Shown here piece by piece: positions 43,992-53,057 of a stretch of DNA of 64,000 bases (position 1 is the first letter of the stretch; each line of letters opens with the position of its first letter). The translations under genes were made by a program, and so were the position numbers. Origin of the DNA: Alloprevotella tannerae ATCC 51259 (lineage in GTDB: Bacteria > Bacteroidota > Bacteroidia > Bacteroidales > Bacteroidaceae); the NCBI RefSeq assembly GCF_000159995.1, contig NZ_GG700643.1, positions 799,195-863,194 of the forward strand, written 5' to 3'. The notes under the pieces are model-generated. The model had not been told where the DNA came from, did not search any database, and was given only the letters and a program-made list of their open reading frames with translations.

Positions 43992-44774
43992 TTAAAATGA
44001 AATATCAAGACCGACATCAACGGAATCAAAATCTTTCCGTACGGGTACAATCGGAGATGTGTCGTAAATGATACGATAGGCTCCGCGTAAGCCTATTGTC
44101 GGTGTGATGTTGTATTTCAGGTCGAGAGCCCCGCCAAAACGAGCTTTTTTCAAATAACTATCCGGTTTTCCTTGGTGAATAGCCGTCGTCGTAATTTCCC
44201 AATGATCCCCCAACTGATGCCTGAAACTAAGAGAAAGGTGACTTTTTAGGCTACGGCTGTAAGCATACATCCCTGTTGATGGACCGGGATTAGGATTCTC
44301 CCACTTTTCGAATTCGAAAAAGAAGCCTACAGCGGCAAACATCAAGCAATGATCTGTATTGATCAACCGATAACGCGATTGCAAACCCGTAGAAACCTTA
44401 TATTTCAGACCTTTACTACCGGCCCATTGCGACTCGGCATAAGGATAAACCTCAAAAGCCTTATCCAACAAGTAGCGATATTCGGAGTGTACATATCCTC
44501 CGCTTACCGTCACTTTCTTGCCATAGGTAGAAAACTCAAGCTTGTTTATGAAATTGATTACCCGTTTGCGCTTTATCAGCAGGTTCAGGTTAGCCGTATT
44601 TTTGAAAGTAAGTATATTCTTCTTTTCGGTTTTGAAATCCAGCACGGGCAATAATGTCCCTTGTATACTTTTGGTGCTGTCTATATTCATGGTAAGATTT
44701 TCGGAGAAGAGCATTTGTGAATATGTCGGAAGCGAAGCCGAAAAGATCAATAGGAGATAAAGTATTCGTTTCAT
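43992..44774 (-). CDS. Outer membrane beta-barrel protein (DUF481-like)
   Basis: 260 residues from MKRILYLLLIFSASLPTYSQ, a signal peptide. An upstream ATG would add 18 residues in front. The rest consists of alternating amphipathic strands ending in aromatic Phe (VDVGLDISF), as in outer membrane barrels; the pattern of YRYLLDKAFEVYPYAESQW fits DUF481-like proteins. No function is known. It is transcribed alone. Confidence 0.65.
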   Translation of the reverse strand: MKRILYLLLIFSASLPTYSQMLFSENLTMNIDSTKSIQGTLLPVLDFKTEKKNILTFKNTANLNLLIKRKRVINFINKLEFSTYGKKVTVSGGYVHSEYRYLLDKAFEVYPYAESQWAGSKGLKYKVSTGLQSRYRLINTDHCLMFAAVGFFFEFEKWENPNPGPSTGMYAYSRSLKSHLSLSFRHQLGDHWEITTTAIHQGKPDSYLKKARFGGALDLKYNITPTIGLRGAYRIIYDTSPIVPVRKDFDSVDVGLDISF

Positions 44775-44893
44775 TGTTAAGCTTATTTTTGGATTAAAGC
44801 AAAAGGACCTTATAAGGTAACTAAACACACGGAAGAGAAAGATGCTGCATTTTGCGAGCAGCCACGCAACCGCTCATTACCTTGCTGATACAT

Positions 44894-44938
44894 AAAAAAG
44901 GCCTCAGGAGATGTTTTGCCTTCTCCTGAGGCCTTTTT
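44894..44938. terminator. Bidirectional terminator between the SemiSWEET and beta-barrel genes
   Basis: AAAAAGGCCTCAGGAG pairs with CTCCTGAGGCCTTTTT, giving T runs on both strands. Confidence 0.88.
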
Positions 44939-45010
44939 AGATAACTTATCCTGTCAGGATATTTGTCTATTTGCTTAGTAGTTCGTTCGTTATCAAGCCG
45001 ATGATGCGCC

Positions 45011-45271
45011 TTATAAAGCCGTGAAAGAGGCCATGAAGCCACACACCACGCCGGGGAAGTTAGCTATAACGATCGGCCAATCCTTTTTCTTACGAAAGAA
45101 ACCATACCCCACCCACAGCACGCAGTTGATGCCTGCCACCATAGGTTGGAGCCAATCGCCTTTATGTCCGGAGAGATTAGAGCCAATCTGCGGAATATAA
45201 GAAATATACATAGCCATGGCTGTTGCCGTAGCGACCCAGCCGAGAATCGATAAAAATTTTTCTTGCGTCAT
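45011..45271 (-). CDS. SemiSWEET sugar transporter
   Basis: 86 residues with three membrane segments and the PQ motif in helix 1 (AMYISYIPQIGSNLSG), then NCVLWVGYGFFRKKKDWPI. This is the size and layout of bacterial SemiSWEETs, which work as dimers and move small sugars down their gradient. A TATCTTTG box lies at 45308-45301, about 30 nt upstream. It stands alone, so the sugar cannot be inferred. Confidence 0.9.
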   Translation of the reverse strand: MTQEKFLSILGWVATATAMAMYISYIPQIGSNLSGHKGDWLQPMVAGINCVLWVGYGFFRKKKDWPIVIANFPGVVCGFMASFTAL

Positions 45272-45308
45272 TTTATACTAAGTTTAGTTGTAACACGCTG
45301 CAAAGATA

Positions 45309-46112
45309 CTGCTTGTCGATCATTTATGGTTGATCTTTGGCAAAAAAACAGCTTGAAACATTACTCTTAATTTGATTTGGCCAAGGCCTTACTTCCGTTT
45401 CACGAATGTGCACATACCTCTTCTTATGTCATCATATAGGCTGCAAAGGCTTCTTTATTAAGCGGCGTATATCAAAACCGAGCCTCTAATACGCAATTTT
45501 TATCAAGCTTTTAGTTTTTGTTTATGGGTCATTACCAATATGCGGAAGAAAGCTAAGCAGCTTAGGCTCTTTATTAAAAGGCTTTTCAGATATAGCCCGA
45601 AAAGGCTTATTGCAGTCCGCCCGCAAAAGTAGAAACTTAAGCAAGAATTTAGCCCTTCAAGCAGAGATCGGTAGTTTGTCTTATTTAAAATAAGACAATC
45701 ATAGTTTCGTCTCTTTGAAAAGTAGGAGATTATGGCATCAGCATGCAGGATTAGGACGGCAATGCGCCTTGTCCGGCAAGCCTCATAGCGCATCATTTTT
45801 CGCCTGCACGTAGCCTCGAAAAATGAGCTTAGGAGCGTGCTTAAACTTTCATAGGAGATCGCAAAAATTCTCTTAGGTGATCGGAAAAACTTTCTCCTAT
45901 GATCGAAAAAATTGTCTTATAAGACAATTTTTCTTCTCTTATAGGAAAGTTTTAGGCTTCCTTAATGGTTTGAAAATCAGGCGCGTTTTGCGCTGTTTCG
46001 GCCCTGTTTTTTGCCTGCCGATGCTTCACCTTGACTTTTGGCTTTGGATGTGTCGGTATGTGAAATCAAGAATACGCCTTACGCTTACGCAGCATTGCTT
46101 CAAGAAAACTGA
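45309..46112. other. Non-coding gap
   Basis: Apart from the periodic array at 45845-45953 no gene, promoter or transposon end was recognised. The longer open frames here lack domain-like sequence. Confidence 0.45.
45845..45953. repeat. 22-nt periodic array, family a, five units
   Basis: Units start at 45849, 45871, 45893, 45915 and 45937, an exact 22-nt period. They contain TCATAGGAGATCG, TCTTAGGTGATCGG, TCTCCTATGATCG, TCTTATAAGAC and TCTTATAGGAAAG. The fourth unit is a perfect 20-nt palindrome (45910-45929). Unlike the arrays at 9511 and 14489 there is no HU-related gene beside it. Confidence 0.85.
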
Positions 46113-46151
46113 AAAAGTCTGCCCCTTTTAAGTAAGGAACAGACTTTTCTT
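46113..46151 (-). terminator. Terminator behind the lipoprotein/beta-barrel pair
   Basis: AAAAGTCTG pairs with CAGACTTTT around an 18-nt loop; a T run follows on the leftward strand. Confidence 0.65.
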
Positions 46152-46238
46152 ATGATTTATATTCACTAAATGAGCCTTTTGCGTGTGCAGTTTACTTAGG
46201 AAAATACACGCCGCAAAGATCAAGTGTGAAGCAAGCGT

Positions 46239-46742
46239 TTAGAATGTATAGCCAATGCCCACCATTAAGCGGTCGAAGTCGGGGTGCGTAATATAATAGC
46301 GGAACGTTACATCCAAGTGCTTGAAGAATTGAATGCCGACTTTCGGCACTAATACCGGATGAACGCGCATCGTGGGGCCAAAAAGACCATTTCCAACACT
46401 ATCAAAAGAAATTCCGGTACCAAGCCCGACGTAGGGTAGCACTTTTTTCGTCTTCAAAGGAAAAAGATAGTTTGCACCGGGTACGACGGCCAAAGAGTAA
46501 GTATCTAAATACCAGACGTCGTGATTCGTCGTATAGTTTTCACTATGCACGCCAAAATCTATGTTAAAACGATCCGTCAGTCGATAACTCGCATTAAGAT
46601 AAATGCTAACGTGATTATATTCGTTGCCTCCTTTCTCAATAGGAATGGGATAATTTAAGCCTAAGCCAAAGCGAAATTTGTGTTGAGCTTGCGCAGACAC
46701 AATACAGAGTATGAACAGTAGAAAAAAGATTATTCTTTTCAT
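46239..46742 (-). CDS. Small outer membrane beta-barrel protein
   Basis: 167 residues: a signal peptide (MKRIIFFLLFILCIVSAQAQ), then about eight amphipathic strands and a terminal aromatic residue (LMVGIGYTF), as expected of an 8-stranded OmpA/OmpW-like barrel. It lies 12 nt behind a large lipoprotein gene, so the two are probably made together. No specific family was recognised. Confidence 0.7.
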   Translation of the reverse strand: MKRIIFFLLFILCIVSAQAQHKFRFGLGLNYPIPIEKGGNEYNHVSIYLNASYRLTDRFNIDFGVHSENYTTNHDVWYLDTYSLAVVPGANYLFPLKTKKVLPYVGLGTGISFDSVGNGLFGPTMRVHPVLVPKVGIQFFKHLDVTFRYYITHPDFDRLMVGIGYTF

Positions 46743-46754
46743 ATTCTTTTATTT

Positions 46755-48200
46755 CTAATTAGTTTCTTTCTTGATAAACATGCCTCCCCATTTATTATTT
46801 AATTTCCCTGCTAATAAGACTTCGCCACCAATAAGTTTCTTTACAGGCATGTTTCTATACCCTCTTATCGTTTCGAGGAAATTTTTCCAGGTACCACCAT
46901 TAGAAATAGATATATAGAGTAAAACTCCAGAATCAAAGACTTTTCTCATTTTTTCTTTGTTTGTTACAATGTATGTATCATTGGGAATAACAACATAAAC
47001 GCTTTCAGGAGTTATAATTCTGATTGCAGTACCTCCTTCAGTTTTATCCAAAGCAGATGGGTCTTTTAACCACGAACGTAAAATGTTAAATATTTCCTGA
47101 GTTCCTTGCCCTATTAACTTATATAAGTCTTTCTCCTTAACCTCAAGTCCACAAATATCAATAGTTTTATTAAATGTATGGTCAAGGCCATGTACTTTAA
47201 AATAGGAATAAGATGTAAATACTTGCTGGAAGTTGTTCTTTGGTAGATTTTGTGTGGGTACCTTTACATTCATTTCAAGAACAAGGCCCTTATACTGCAT
47301 AAATAATTCTTCTGCTGGTATATCCTTCCACCCGTTGATAAATTTGAATAAACCACCACGCTTTTTACTCATAGAGACAAAACAACCCGTCTCGTGATAT
47401 ACTAAGTAATTATAAGAATAAAGAGAACCATTAACTCGACGCTTTTTCATAAATTCATCATGTTTTACAGATCTATCGCCTAATACCTTTCCGATTATTT
47501 TTCCGACGAAAGTCTTGCTTTCTGCAGAGTAATGTTTAAACCTCTCTGTTGGTAGATTCTCTGCAGTTGTTTTAGACTTTGGTGAAGAGTCTTGGGTATA
47601 ATTATCGTATGGAGTAAATACGACGCCGGGAGCAAGAGAGAATTTAGGTGTTGAATTATCCGTTGATAGAGAGTAGGCTTTGAGAGAAGAATAGGCGTCA
47701 TCAAGTTTAAGTCTATCCTTCGCGCTTGTTGTCAAAGTTCCAAATTCCGTAATTTTATATATAGAGTCATTTAATTGTATTTCTCTATTAGAATTAAGGA
47801 GTCGAGCAAAGTTTAAACTAGGTAAATATTCTTCACAGCCATACATATCATAATAGGTCATACCTTCTTCAAGAATAATCCTTTTTTCTTCTTCTGAGAC
47901 TTCATTGAGAACCGGGTCATTAGGGAGCACTTTATCTGTTAAAGATATAAAGTGTGAAGATTCAATAGCATTTCCTGTTGCTGCATTCGTTGCTCGTGTT
48001 CGTATGGAACTAATATTCGTAGATTTAACTGCTTGCAAAATGGCATCCTTGCTTGGAAAAGCAAGGATAGCTTCACCCTTGTCATTTTCTAATTCATTGT
48101 TGCTCTTGTTAATAGCTGACTCATCGTTAGAGCAAGAAAACAAGAATAAAGCACTTAAGCCTAAATAAAAGGCTCCTTTTTTGATTTTTACGTGTTTCAT
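46755..48200 (-). CDS. Lipoprotein of unknown function
   Basis: 481 residues with a lipoprotein signal (GLSALFLFSCSND). I recognise no domain. The sequence is polar and rich in Lys, Ser and Asn, without repeats or metal-binding motifs. It is strikingly AT-rich compared with the genes around it, which suggests acquisition from elsewhere. It is the first gene of a two-gene unit with the small beta-barrel protein and has a good promoter. Confidence 0.65.
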   Translation of the reverse strand: MKHVKIKKGAFYLGLSALFLFSCSNDESAINKSNNELENDKGEAILAFPSKDAILQAVKSTNISSIRTRATNAATGNAIESSHFISLTDKVLPNDPVLNEVSEEEKRIILEEGMTYYDMYGCEEYLPSLNFARLLNSNREIQLNDSIYKITEFGTLTTSAKDRLKLDDAYSSLKAYSLSTDNSTPKFSLAPGVVFTPYDNYTQDSSPKSKTTAENLPTERFKHYSAESKTFVGKIIGKVLGDRSVKHDEFMKKRRVNGSLYSYNYLVYHETGCFVSMSKKRGGLFKFINGWKDIPAEELFMQYKGLVLEMNVKVPTQNLPKNNFQQVFTSYSYFKVHGLDHTFNKTIDICGLEVKEKDLYKLIGQGTQEIFNILRSWLKDPSALDKTEGGTAIRIITPESVYVVIPNDTYIVTNKEKMRKVFDSGVLLYISISNGGTWKNFLETIRGYRNMPVKKLIGGEVLLAGKLNNKWGGMFIKKETN

Positions 48201-48300
48201 AACATTATTATGTAATTAAGATTCATGCTACATAAAAGAGGACCCGCAACATCAAGACTGACGCTTTCCTTCTTTTAATAGAAATCCCCTTTTTGCGGTG

Positions 48301-48331
48301 CAAAAGTAACAAGGAAATCGATATAAGCAAA
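48301..48331 (-). promoter_or_regulatory. Promoter of the lipoprotein/beta-barrel unit
   Basis: TTTG (48331-48328), a 19-nt spacer and TACTTTTG (48308-48301), about 100 nt upstream of the ATG. Confidence 0.7.
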
Positions 48332-48460
48332 AGTTTTATTTCATAAATAGGAAAAATAAATCTTCCTCATAGCCTTAATAAAGCCCCTCTCTATGTGAAA
48401 ATGAGAAGTTGTATTCCCGCTGCGTTAGCCCTTGGTAGAGGGCAAAGAACTGTACAAAAT

Positions 48461-48497
48461 AATAGGGGCAGCTTCTTTATATGGAGCTGCCCCTATT
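48461..48497. terminator. Terminator behind the secreted protein gene
   Basis: Perfect 13-bp inverted repeat AATAGGGGCAGCT / AGCTGCCCCTATT with an 11-nt loop; short T-rich runs follow on both strands. Confidence 0.7.
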
Positions 48498-48530
48498 CTA
48501 TATTTTAATTTGCTGTTGTTTTCTCGCTAA

Positions 48531-49298
48531 TTACTTACCGATGTACTTTATGGTCTTCGTTGTGCCGTCAGCAAACTTAATGCTCTTGATAACTATGCCC
48601 TTGCCAGCCTCAGAAAGCTTGCGGCCGGAGAGGTCGAAGTATGTTTCACCTACAATTTGCTTGTTGTCAGCTTTTTCAATATTTTCGATACCTGCCGGAT
48701 CTGTTGAGCATAATGTTTCAACATCGCCGCAGAAGAAGCCATTGTTGTCGCTCCAATAACCACCTAAAATCTTCAATTTTATGTTGTCTTGAGAACTTTC
48801 CATATAGGTGCCATCAAGCTTAGCAGTATTGCCTTCAAGCGTGAAAGTTATAGGCTCATTTGAAACCTCAAATTTGTCGTTCTTGTACTCCATATAGCCT
48901 ACGCGGGCGCCATATTCACCGTCCTCGTATTTGCCATACATAATGTATTGACCTGCAGGAATAGTGATTTTGTTTCCTTCCTTAGTACCTTTCACCCAGC
49001 CGCCTGCTTGGTCGTCCTTGATAAATGAGGGGTAAGTAAGCACATACTTCAAATAAACAGTCTTGCCATCATCAGCAGTAACGACTTTCAAATCGCCGGG
49101 TTTACCACCGCCCTGTATTAATTTTCCAAGATCAGCCATCTTGATCTCCTTATCTTTAACAAAAAACATTTTACCGCTAACACGTTTGTAAACCGTTTCA
49201 GTGCCGGCCGGTTGTTCGGTAATAACTTCAGGCTTGCCTTGTGCCTGTGCATTAATGCCGATGAATGCTACGAGAGCAAGGAGTAGTAATTTTTTCAT
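48531..49298 (-). CDS. Secreted protein of unknown function
   Basis: 255 residues with a signal peptide (LLLLALVAFIGINAQAQ). The body has no recognised domain. The C-terminal end (GETYFDLSGRKLSEAGKGIV, then IKFADGTTKTIKYIGK) resembles the short sorting-like tails of Prevotella secreted proteins. It has its own promoter and terminator. Confidence 0.65.
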   Translation of the reverse strand: MKKLLLLALVAFIGINAQAQGKPEVITEQPAGTETVYKRVSGKMFFVKDKEIKMADLGKLIQGGGKPGDLKVVTADDGKTVYLKYVLTYPSFIKDDQAGGWVKGTKEGNKITIPAGQYIMYGKYEDGEYGARVGYMEYKNDKFEVSNEPITFTLEGNTAKLDGTYMESSQDNIKLKILGGYWSDNNGFFCGDVETLCSTDPAGIENIEKADNKQIVGETYFDLSGRKLSEAGKGIVIKSIKFADGTTKTIKYIGK

Positions 49299-49411
49299 AA
49301 TGATAAATGTTTAAAGTGTTACAATTTTTTATGGGTTAACCCCACTGTGATAATCTGTCTAAATAGAGAGAGCTTACACGGCAACTGCGTGTTCGCTTTC
49401 TTTTTCAGCTC

Positions 49412-49442
49412 CAAAAGTAGACAATATTTTCATAGAAACAAA
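49412..49442 (-). promoter_or_regulatory. Promoter of the secreted protein gene
   Basis: TTTG (49442-49439), a 19-nt spacer and TACTTTTG (49419-49412). The leader is long, about 105 nt. Confidence 0.65.
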
Positions 49443-49532
49443 CTCTTGCGCTGTTATTTTTTATAATTAACGTCAGATCGCGAGAAAAGTGCTCCAAAAA
49501 GGGGGGCGGTCAATGAATTTGTACTAAGAATC

Positions 49533-49561
49533 GAGGGCTATGCATTTGTTGCATAGCCCTC
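49533..49561. terminator. Hairpin behind the cyclophilin gene
   Basis: Perfect 12-bp inverted repeat GAGGGCTATGCA / TGCATAGCCCTC with a 5-nt loop; only weak T runs. Confidence 0.6.
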
Positions 49562-49616
49562 TTATGTAATGATGCTCTATCAGAGTGCATTTAGCCCTTT
49601 TACCGCCCGTCTGTTA

Positions 49617-50330
49617 TCAATGTAGGCCGAGGCGCCTTAAGGCTTTGGGGTTGAGAATATACGTGCGCCGCACTACGACATCGGTGAGGGGACGGTCGTT
49701 TTTGTCTGTGGCGACTTGTTGTATTTTCTCAATGACGTCCAAGCCTTTTATAACTTGTCCGAAGACCGTGTAATTGCCGTCTAACCAGGGGGTTCCGCCC
49801 AGTTTTTCGTAAGTCATCATCATCTCGGGCGTCATCGGCATTGGTTTGGCGGGGTTACGCAAAGAAGCATTGAATATTTCCATCAGTTTTTCATTGGAGT
49901 AGGTCTTGCCCCATACGATATAAAACTGTGAGCCGCTTCCTTCGTGCAGTGGGTTTACGTCGTCGCCTTCGCGAGCGGCAGCCAGTGCACCGCGTTTGTG
50001 GAAGTAGCGCGGCAAACAAATCTCTGCGGGTATGGTATAACTTGGCCCTCCTTCGCCCAAGCGTTGGCCGGGCGCAGCATTGCGCGAATCAGGGTCGCCG
50101 CCTTGGATCATAAAGTCGCGAATCACACGATGGAAAAGCGTTTGTTTGAAATAGCCATTGCGCACTAAGGAGATAAAGTTGTCGCGGTTCTTCGGCGTTT
50201 CGTTATACAGTTCTACTGTAAATTTACCGAGAGAAGTTTCGAAGCGCACGCGTACCCGTGGGTCTTCCTTTGCCAAGAGTTGTAAGGGGCAAAGCAGACA
50301 AACGAGGAGTAGCTTTTGGAAGAGATGCAT
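49617..50330 (-). CDS. Cyclophilin-type peptidyl-prolyl cis-trans isomerase
   Basis: 237 residues: a signal peptide (LLLVCLLCPLQLLA) and a cyclophilin domain with FHRVIRDFMIQGGDP, a GSQFYIVWG block and the end VFGQVIKGLDVIEKI. It carries an insertion (residues ~150-190, SNEKLMEIFNASLRNPAKPM) compared with minimal cyclophilins. It helps fold exported proteins in the periplasm. It lies 50 nt behind ftsW, at the place where murG would follow in a standard dcw cluster. Confidence 0.93.
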   Translation of the reverse strand: MHLFQKLLLVCLLCPLQLLAKEDPRVRVRFETSLGKFTVELYNETPKNRDNFISLVRNGYFKQTLFHRVIRDFMIQGGDPDSRNAAPGQRLGEGGPSYTIPAEICLPRYFHKRGALAAAREGDDVNPLHEGSGSQFYIVWGKTYSNEKLMEIFNASLRNPAKPMPMTPEMMMTYEKLGGTPWLDGNYTVFGQVIKGLDVIEKIQQVATDKNDRPLTDVVVRRTYILNPKALRRLGLH

Positions 50331-50380
50331 AGTTTTTATAAGTTTATGGCAGCCCCAAAGGACGTCCGAGATTATGAATG

Positions 50381-51682
50381 TCAGTTTTCTGTTGCGATTT
50401 GCATTTCCTCATCGGCTACAATCGCTTCCTCCTCATTGGTAGTTGCATCTTTAGGATCAGCAGCCCTTTCGGTAGCAGTCTTAACCTTAGTACGGCGCAC
50501 GACCAATCGGCTAATGCTGAGAATGATCCCGATATAGAAACAGTTGATTAAGGTTGATGTGCCGCCTCGACTGATGAGTGGGAGCGGCTGCCCGGTGACG
50601 GGGGCAATGCCTACGGCCACGAGCATATTAAATAAGGCTTGGAGTACCAACATCAAGGCTGCGCCCATTACTGTTAAGGCATAAAAGTAGCGTGAATGGG
50701 TTGGCGTGCGCTGCATATCTCGACAACGCGACGCTATTCGCCCGGCTCGGAAGAGTAGCCAAATATATAGAATAACAACAATAGCGCCTCCCCAGATGCC
50801 TAGCTCTTCTATGATGATGGCATATATAAAGTCGGAATATGCCTGACTGAGGAAGTCGCGCTGAATAGAGTTGCCGGGCAATTTACCTACGACATTGGAG
50901 GAGGCGATGGCGATATTGGCGTGGGCCACTTGGGCGTCCTTATCAATATCAAAGTCTTCAGGTGCGAGCTGCTTATCATCACCAAAGTGCTTCGTGATGC
51001 GTGCTTTCCACGTGGAGAAGCGGTGGAGCACACCTGAATCATCCGGTGAGGTAGATGAGGGCGAGAGGGCCACGACTAAGAGTATGAGCGCTATAATAAT
51101 GGCAAAGACGCCGAGCAATGAACCCAGTTGCCGAAAGGGTACGCGCCCAATGTACATCATTAAGAATATGACGGCAAAAAGCAAGGCTGCGGTCGAGAGG
51201 TTCTCTGTAAAAATAAAGAGTTCGATGAAGCCCGTGAGTAGCAAAATATATTTGATAGCCTTTGGGTCGGCTCCATCGTCGCGCTGAAGGCGAGATAGAA
51301 TGAGGGCTGTGGTCAGAACCATCACACATTTAGCCAACTCGGAGGGTTGGAATTGGATGAAACCGACGTCGACCCAGCGCTGGGCATCATTGGTCGAGGC
51401 ACCGAGGAAAAAGGAAAAGATGAGTAAGATCAACGTTATAGGTAAGCCAATGACGGGTATGACTTGAAAGAAACGCGGCTGGATCATCTGAAAAGCTATG
51501 ACGATGGCCGTGCCTAAACCTAAGAAAAGGGCTTGCTTGAACATAGGCATCCAAAAGCTGCCGCTTTTGTAAGTCAGCGTGCTGGCTGCGCTAAAGACCT
51601 CGACAAGCGAGATAGCGCAAAGGAAGAAGAAGATGGCCCAGATAACGCGGTCGCCCTTGAAGATATTGCTTACTTTTGCCAT
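50381..51682 (-). CDS. ftsW: Peptidoglycan glycosyltransferase FtsW
   Basis: 433 residues, SEDS family with ten membrane segments. The diagnostic block GQPLPLISRGGTSTLINCFY is present near the C-terminus, together with FQPSELAKCVMVL. FtsW polymerises lipid II at the septum together with the FtsI-type transpeptidase encoded in the same cluster. The ~45-residue C-terminal tail is rich in Ala, Glu and Thr. It lies 25 nt behind murD and is the last dcw gene here. Confidence 0.95.
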   Translation of the reverse strand: MAKVSNIFKGDRVIWAIFFFLCAISLVEVFSAASTLTYKSGSFWMPMFKQALFLGLGTAIVIAFQMIQPRFFQVIPVIGLPITLILLIFSFFLGASTNDAQRWVDVGFIQFQPSELAKCVMVLTTALILSRLQRDDGADPKAIKYILLLTGFIELFIFTENLSTAALLFAVIFLMMYIGRVPFRQLGSLLGVFAIIIALILLVVALSPSSTSPDDSGVLHRFSTWKARITKHFGDDKQLAPEDFDIDKDAQVAHANIAIASSNVVGKLPGNSIQRDFLSQAYSDFIYAIIIEELGIWGGAIVVILYIWLLFRAGRIASRCRDMQRTPTHSRYFYALTVMGAALMLVLQALFNMLVAVGIAPVTGQPLPLISRGGTSTLINCFYIGIILSISRLVVRRTKVKTATERAADPKDATTNEEEAIVADEEMQIATEN

Positions 51683-51707
51683 TGACTTTTATTATTGTTA
51701 CTCAAGC

Positions 51708-53048
51708 TTATTCGGTGGTTTGCATTGCGCGAACGAGTGCCTTAAATTGATCGCCGCGATCGCCCATATTTCGGAAGAGATCGAAGCTGGCACAACACGG
51801 ACTCAACAAAACCGTATCGCCGGGTAGGGCTGCTGCGGCGCAAGCTGCTACGCAATCTTTCATACTATGCGTATCGCTAATCGGGAGATTAAAGTTGGCA
51901 AAGAAGTCTTGTAGTTTGCTGTTGTCAGCCCCAAGGAAAACGAGGGCGCGGCATTTCTCTCGCACGAGTGGTGCTATTTCGTTATAGTCGTTGCCCTTGT
52001 CCGTACCACCCAAAATGAGTACGACGGGCGTCTGCATACTTTCAAGCGCACAATAGCAAGCGTCGACGTTGGTCGCTTTCGAGTCGTTAACATAATGTAC
52101 GCCGGCCACATCTGCTACCTTCTCAAGGCGATGAGGCACACCGGGGAAGTCGGCCAAGCCGGCGCGGATCGTTGCCTCATCTACGCCCGCTGATTGGGCT
52201 GCTAAGGCTGCGGCCATACTGTTGCGTAGATTGTGGCGGCCGGGCAGTGAGAGTTCGCTCAGAGCCATCGTGAAGGGTGTGGGCTGATCAATCGTCAACA
52301 AACCATTTTCCGCATAGGCAGCTGCACCTGCTTCAGGAGCGTCGGCAAAAGCCAATAGGCGGCTTGCGGGAGCAAGTTGTTGGAGTTGGGTCGGGATGTG
52401 TTCGTCGCCGGCCCAATATATAAATGTATCTTGCGGGCGCTGGTTTTGCAGGATGCGCATCTTTGATGCCACGTAGTTCTCCATCTTAAAGTCATAGCGA
52501 TCGAGGTGGTCGGGCGTAATGTTCAGCAGAACGGCAATGTCGGCACGGAAGCGGAACATATCGTCCAGTTGAAAAGAAGAGAGTTCGATCACGTACCAAT
52601 CTACATCGCCTTCAGCTACTTGCAGCGCGAAACTACGTCCGATGTTGCCGGCGAGGCCTACGTTATAGCCCGCCTTTTGCAGGATATGATAAATGAGTGA
52701 CGTCGTCGTCGTCTTGCCATTGCTACCCGTGATGCAAATGGTGCGTGCTTGGGTATAGCGACCGGCAAATTCGATTTCGCTGATTACGGGAATGCCCTTT
52801 TCGCGCAGTGCACGCACCATCGGTGCGGTTTCCGGAATGCCGGGACTCTTGATGACTTCATCCGCATCGAGTATCGCTTCGGGCGTATGCTTGCCTTCCT
52901 CCCAACGCAAGTTGTGGGCTGAGAGTTGGGCCTTGTATTTATCTTGGATGTGTCCCATATCGGACACAAATACTTCATAACCTTTCTGCTGCGCGAGAAT
53001 GGCGGCGCCTACGCCGCTTTCGCCTGCGCCTAAAATGACTATTTTCAT
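51708..53048 (-). CDS. murD: UDP-N-acetylmuramoylalanine--D-glutamate ligase
   Basis: 446 residues, full length. It adds D-Glu to UDP-MurNAc-L-Ala in the cytoplasm. The N-terminal Rossmann motif ILGAGESGVGAAILAQQKG, the ATP loop GSNGKTTTTSLIYH and the block HYVNDSKATNVDA are diagnostic. It lies 9 nt behind mraY. Confidence 0.97.
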   Translation of the reverse strand: MKIVILGAGESGVGAAILAQQKGYEVFVSDMGHIQDKYKAQLSAHNLRWEEGKHTPEAILDADEVIKSPGIPETAPMVRALREKGIPVISEIEFAGRYTQARTICITGSNGKTTTTSLIYHILQKAGYNVGLAGNIGRSFALQVAEGDVDWYVIELSSFQLDDMFRFRADIAVLLNITPDHLDRYDFKMENYVASKMRILQNQRPQDTFIYWAGDEHIPTQLQQLAPASRLLAFADAPEAGAAAYAENGLLTIDQPTPFTMALSELSLPGRHNLRNSMAAALAAQSAGVDEATIRAGLADFPGVPHRLEKVADVAGVHYVNDSKATNVDACYCALESMQTPVVLILGGTDKGNDYNEIAPLVREKCRALVFLGADNSKLQDFFANFNLPISDTHSMKDCVAACAAAALPGDTVLLSPCCASFDLFRNMGDRGDQFKALVRAMQTTE

Positions 53049-53057
53049 TGTATTTCC

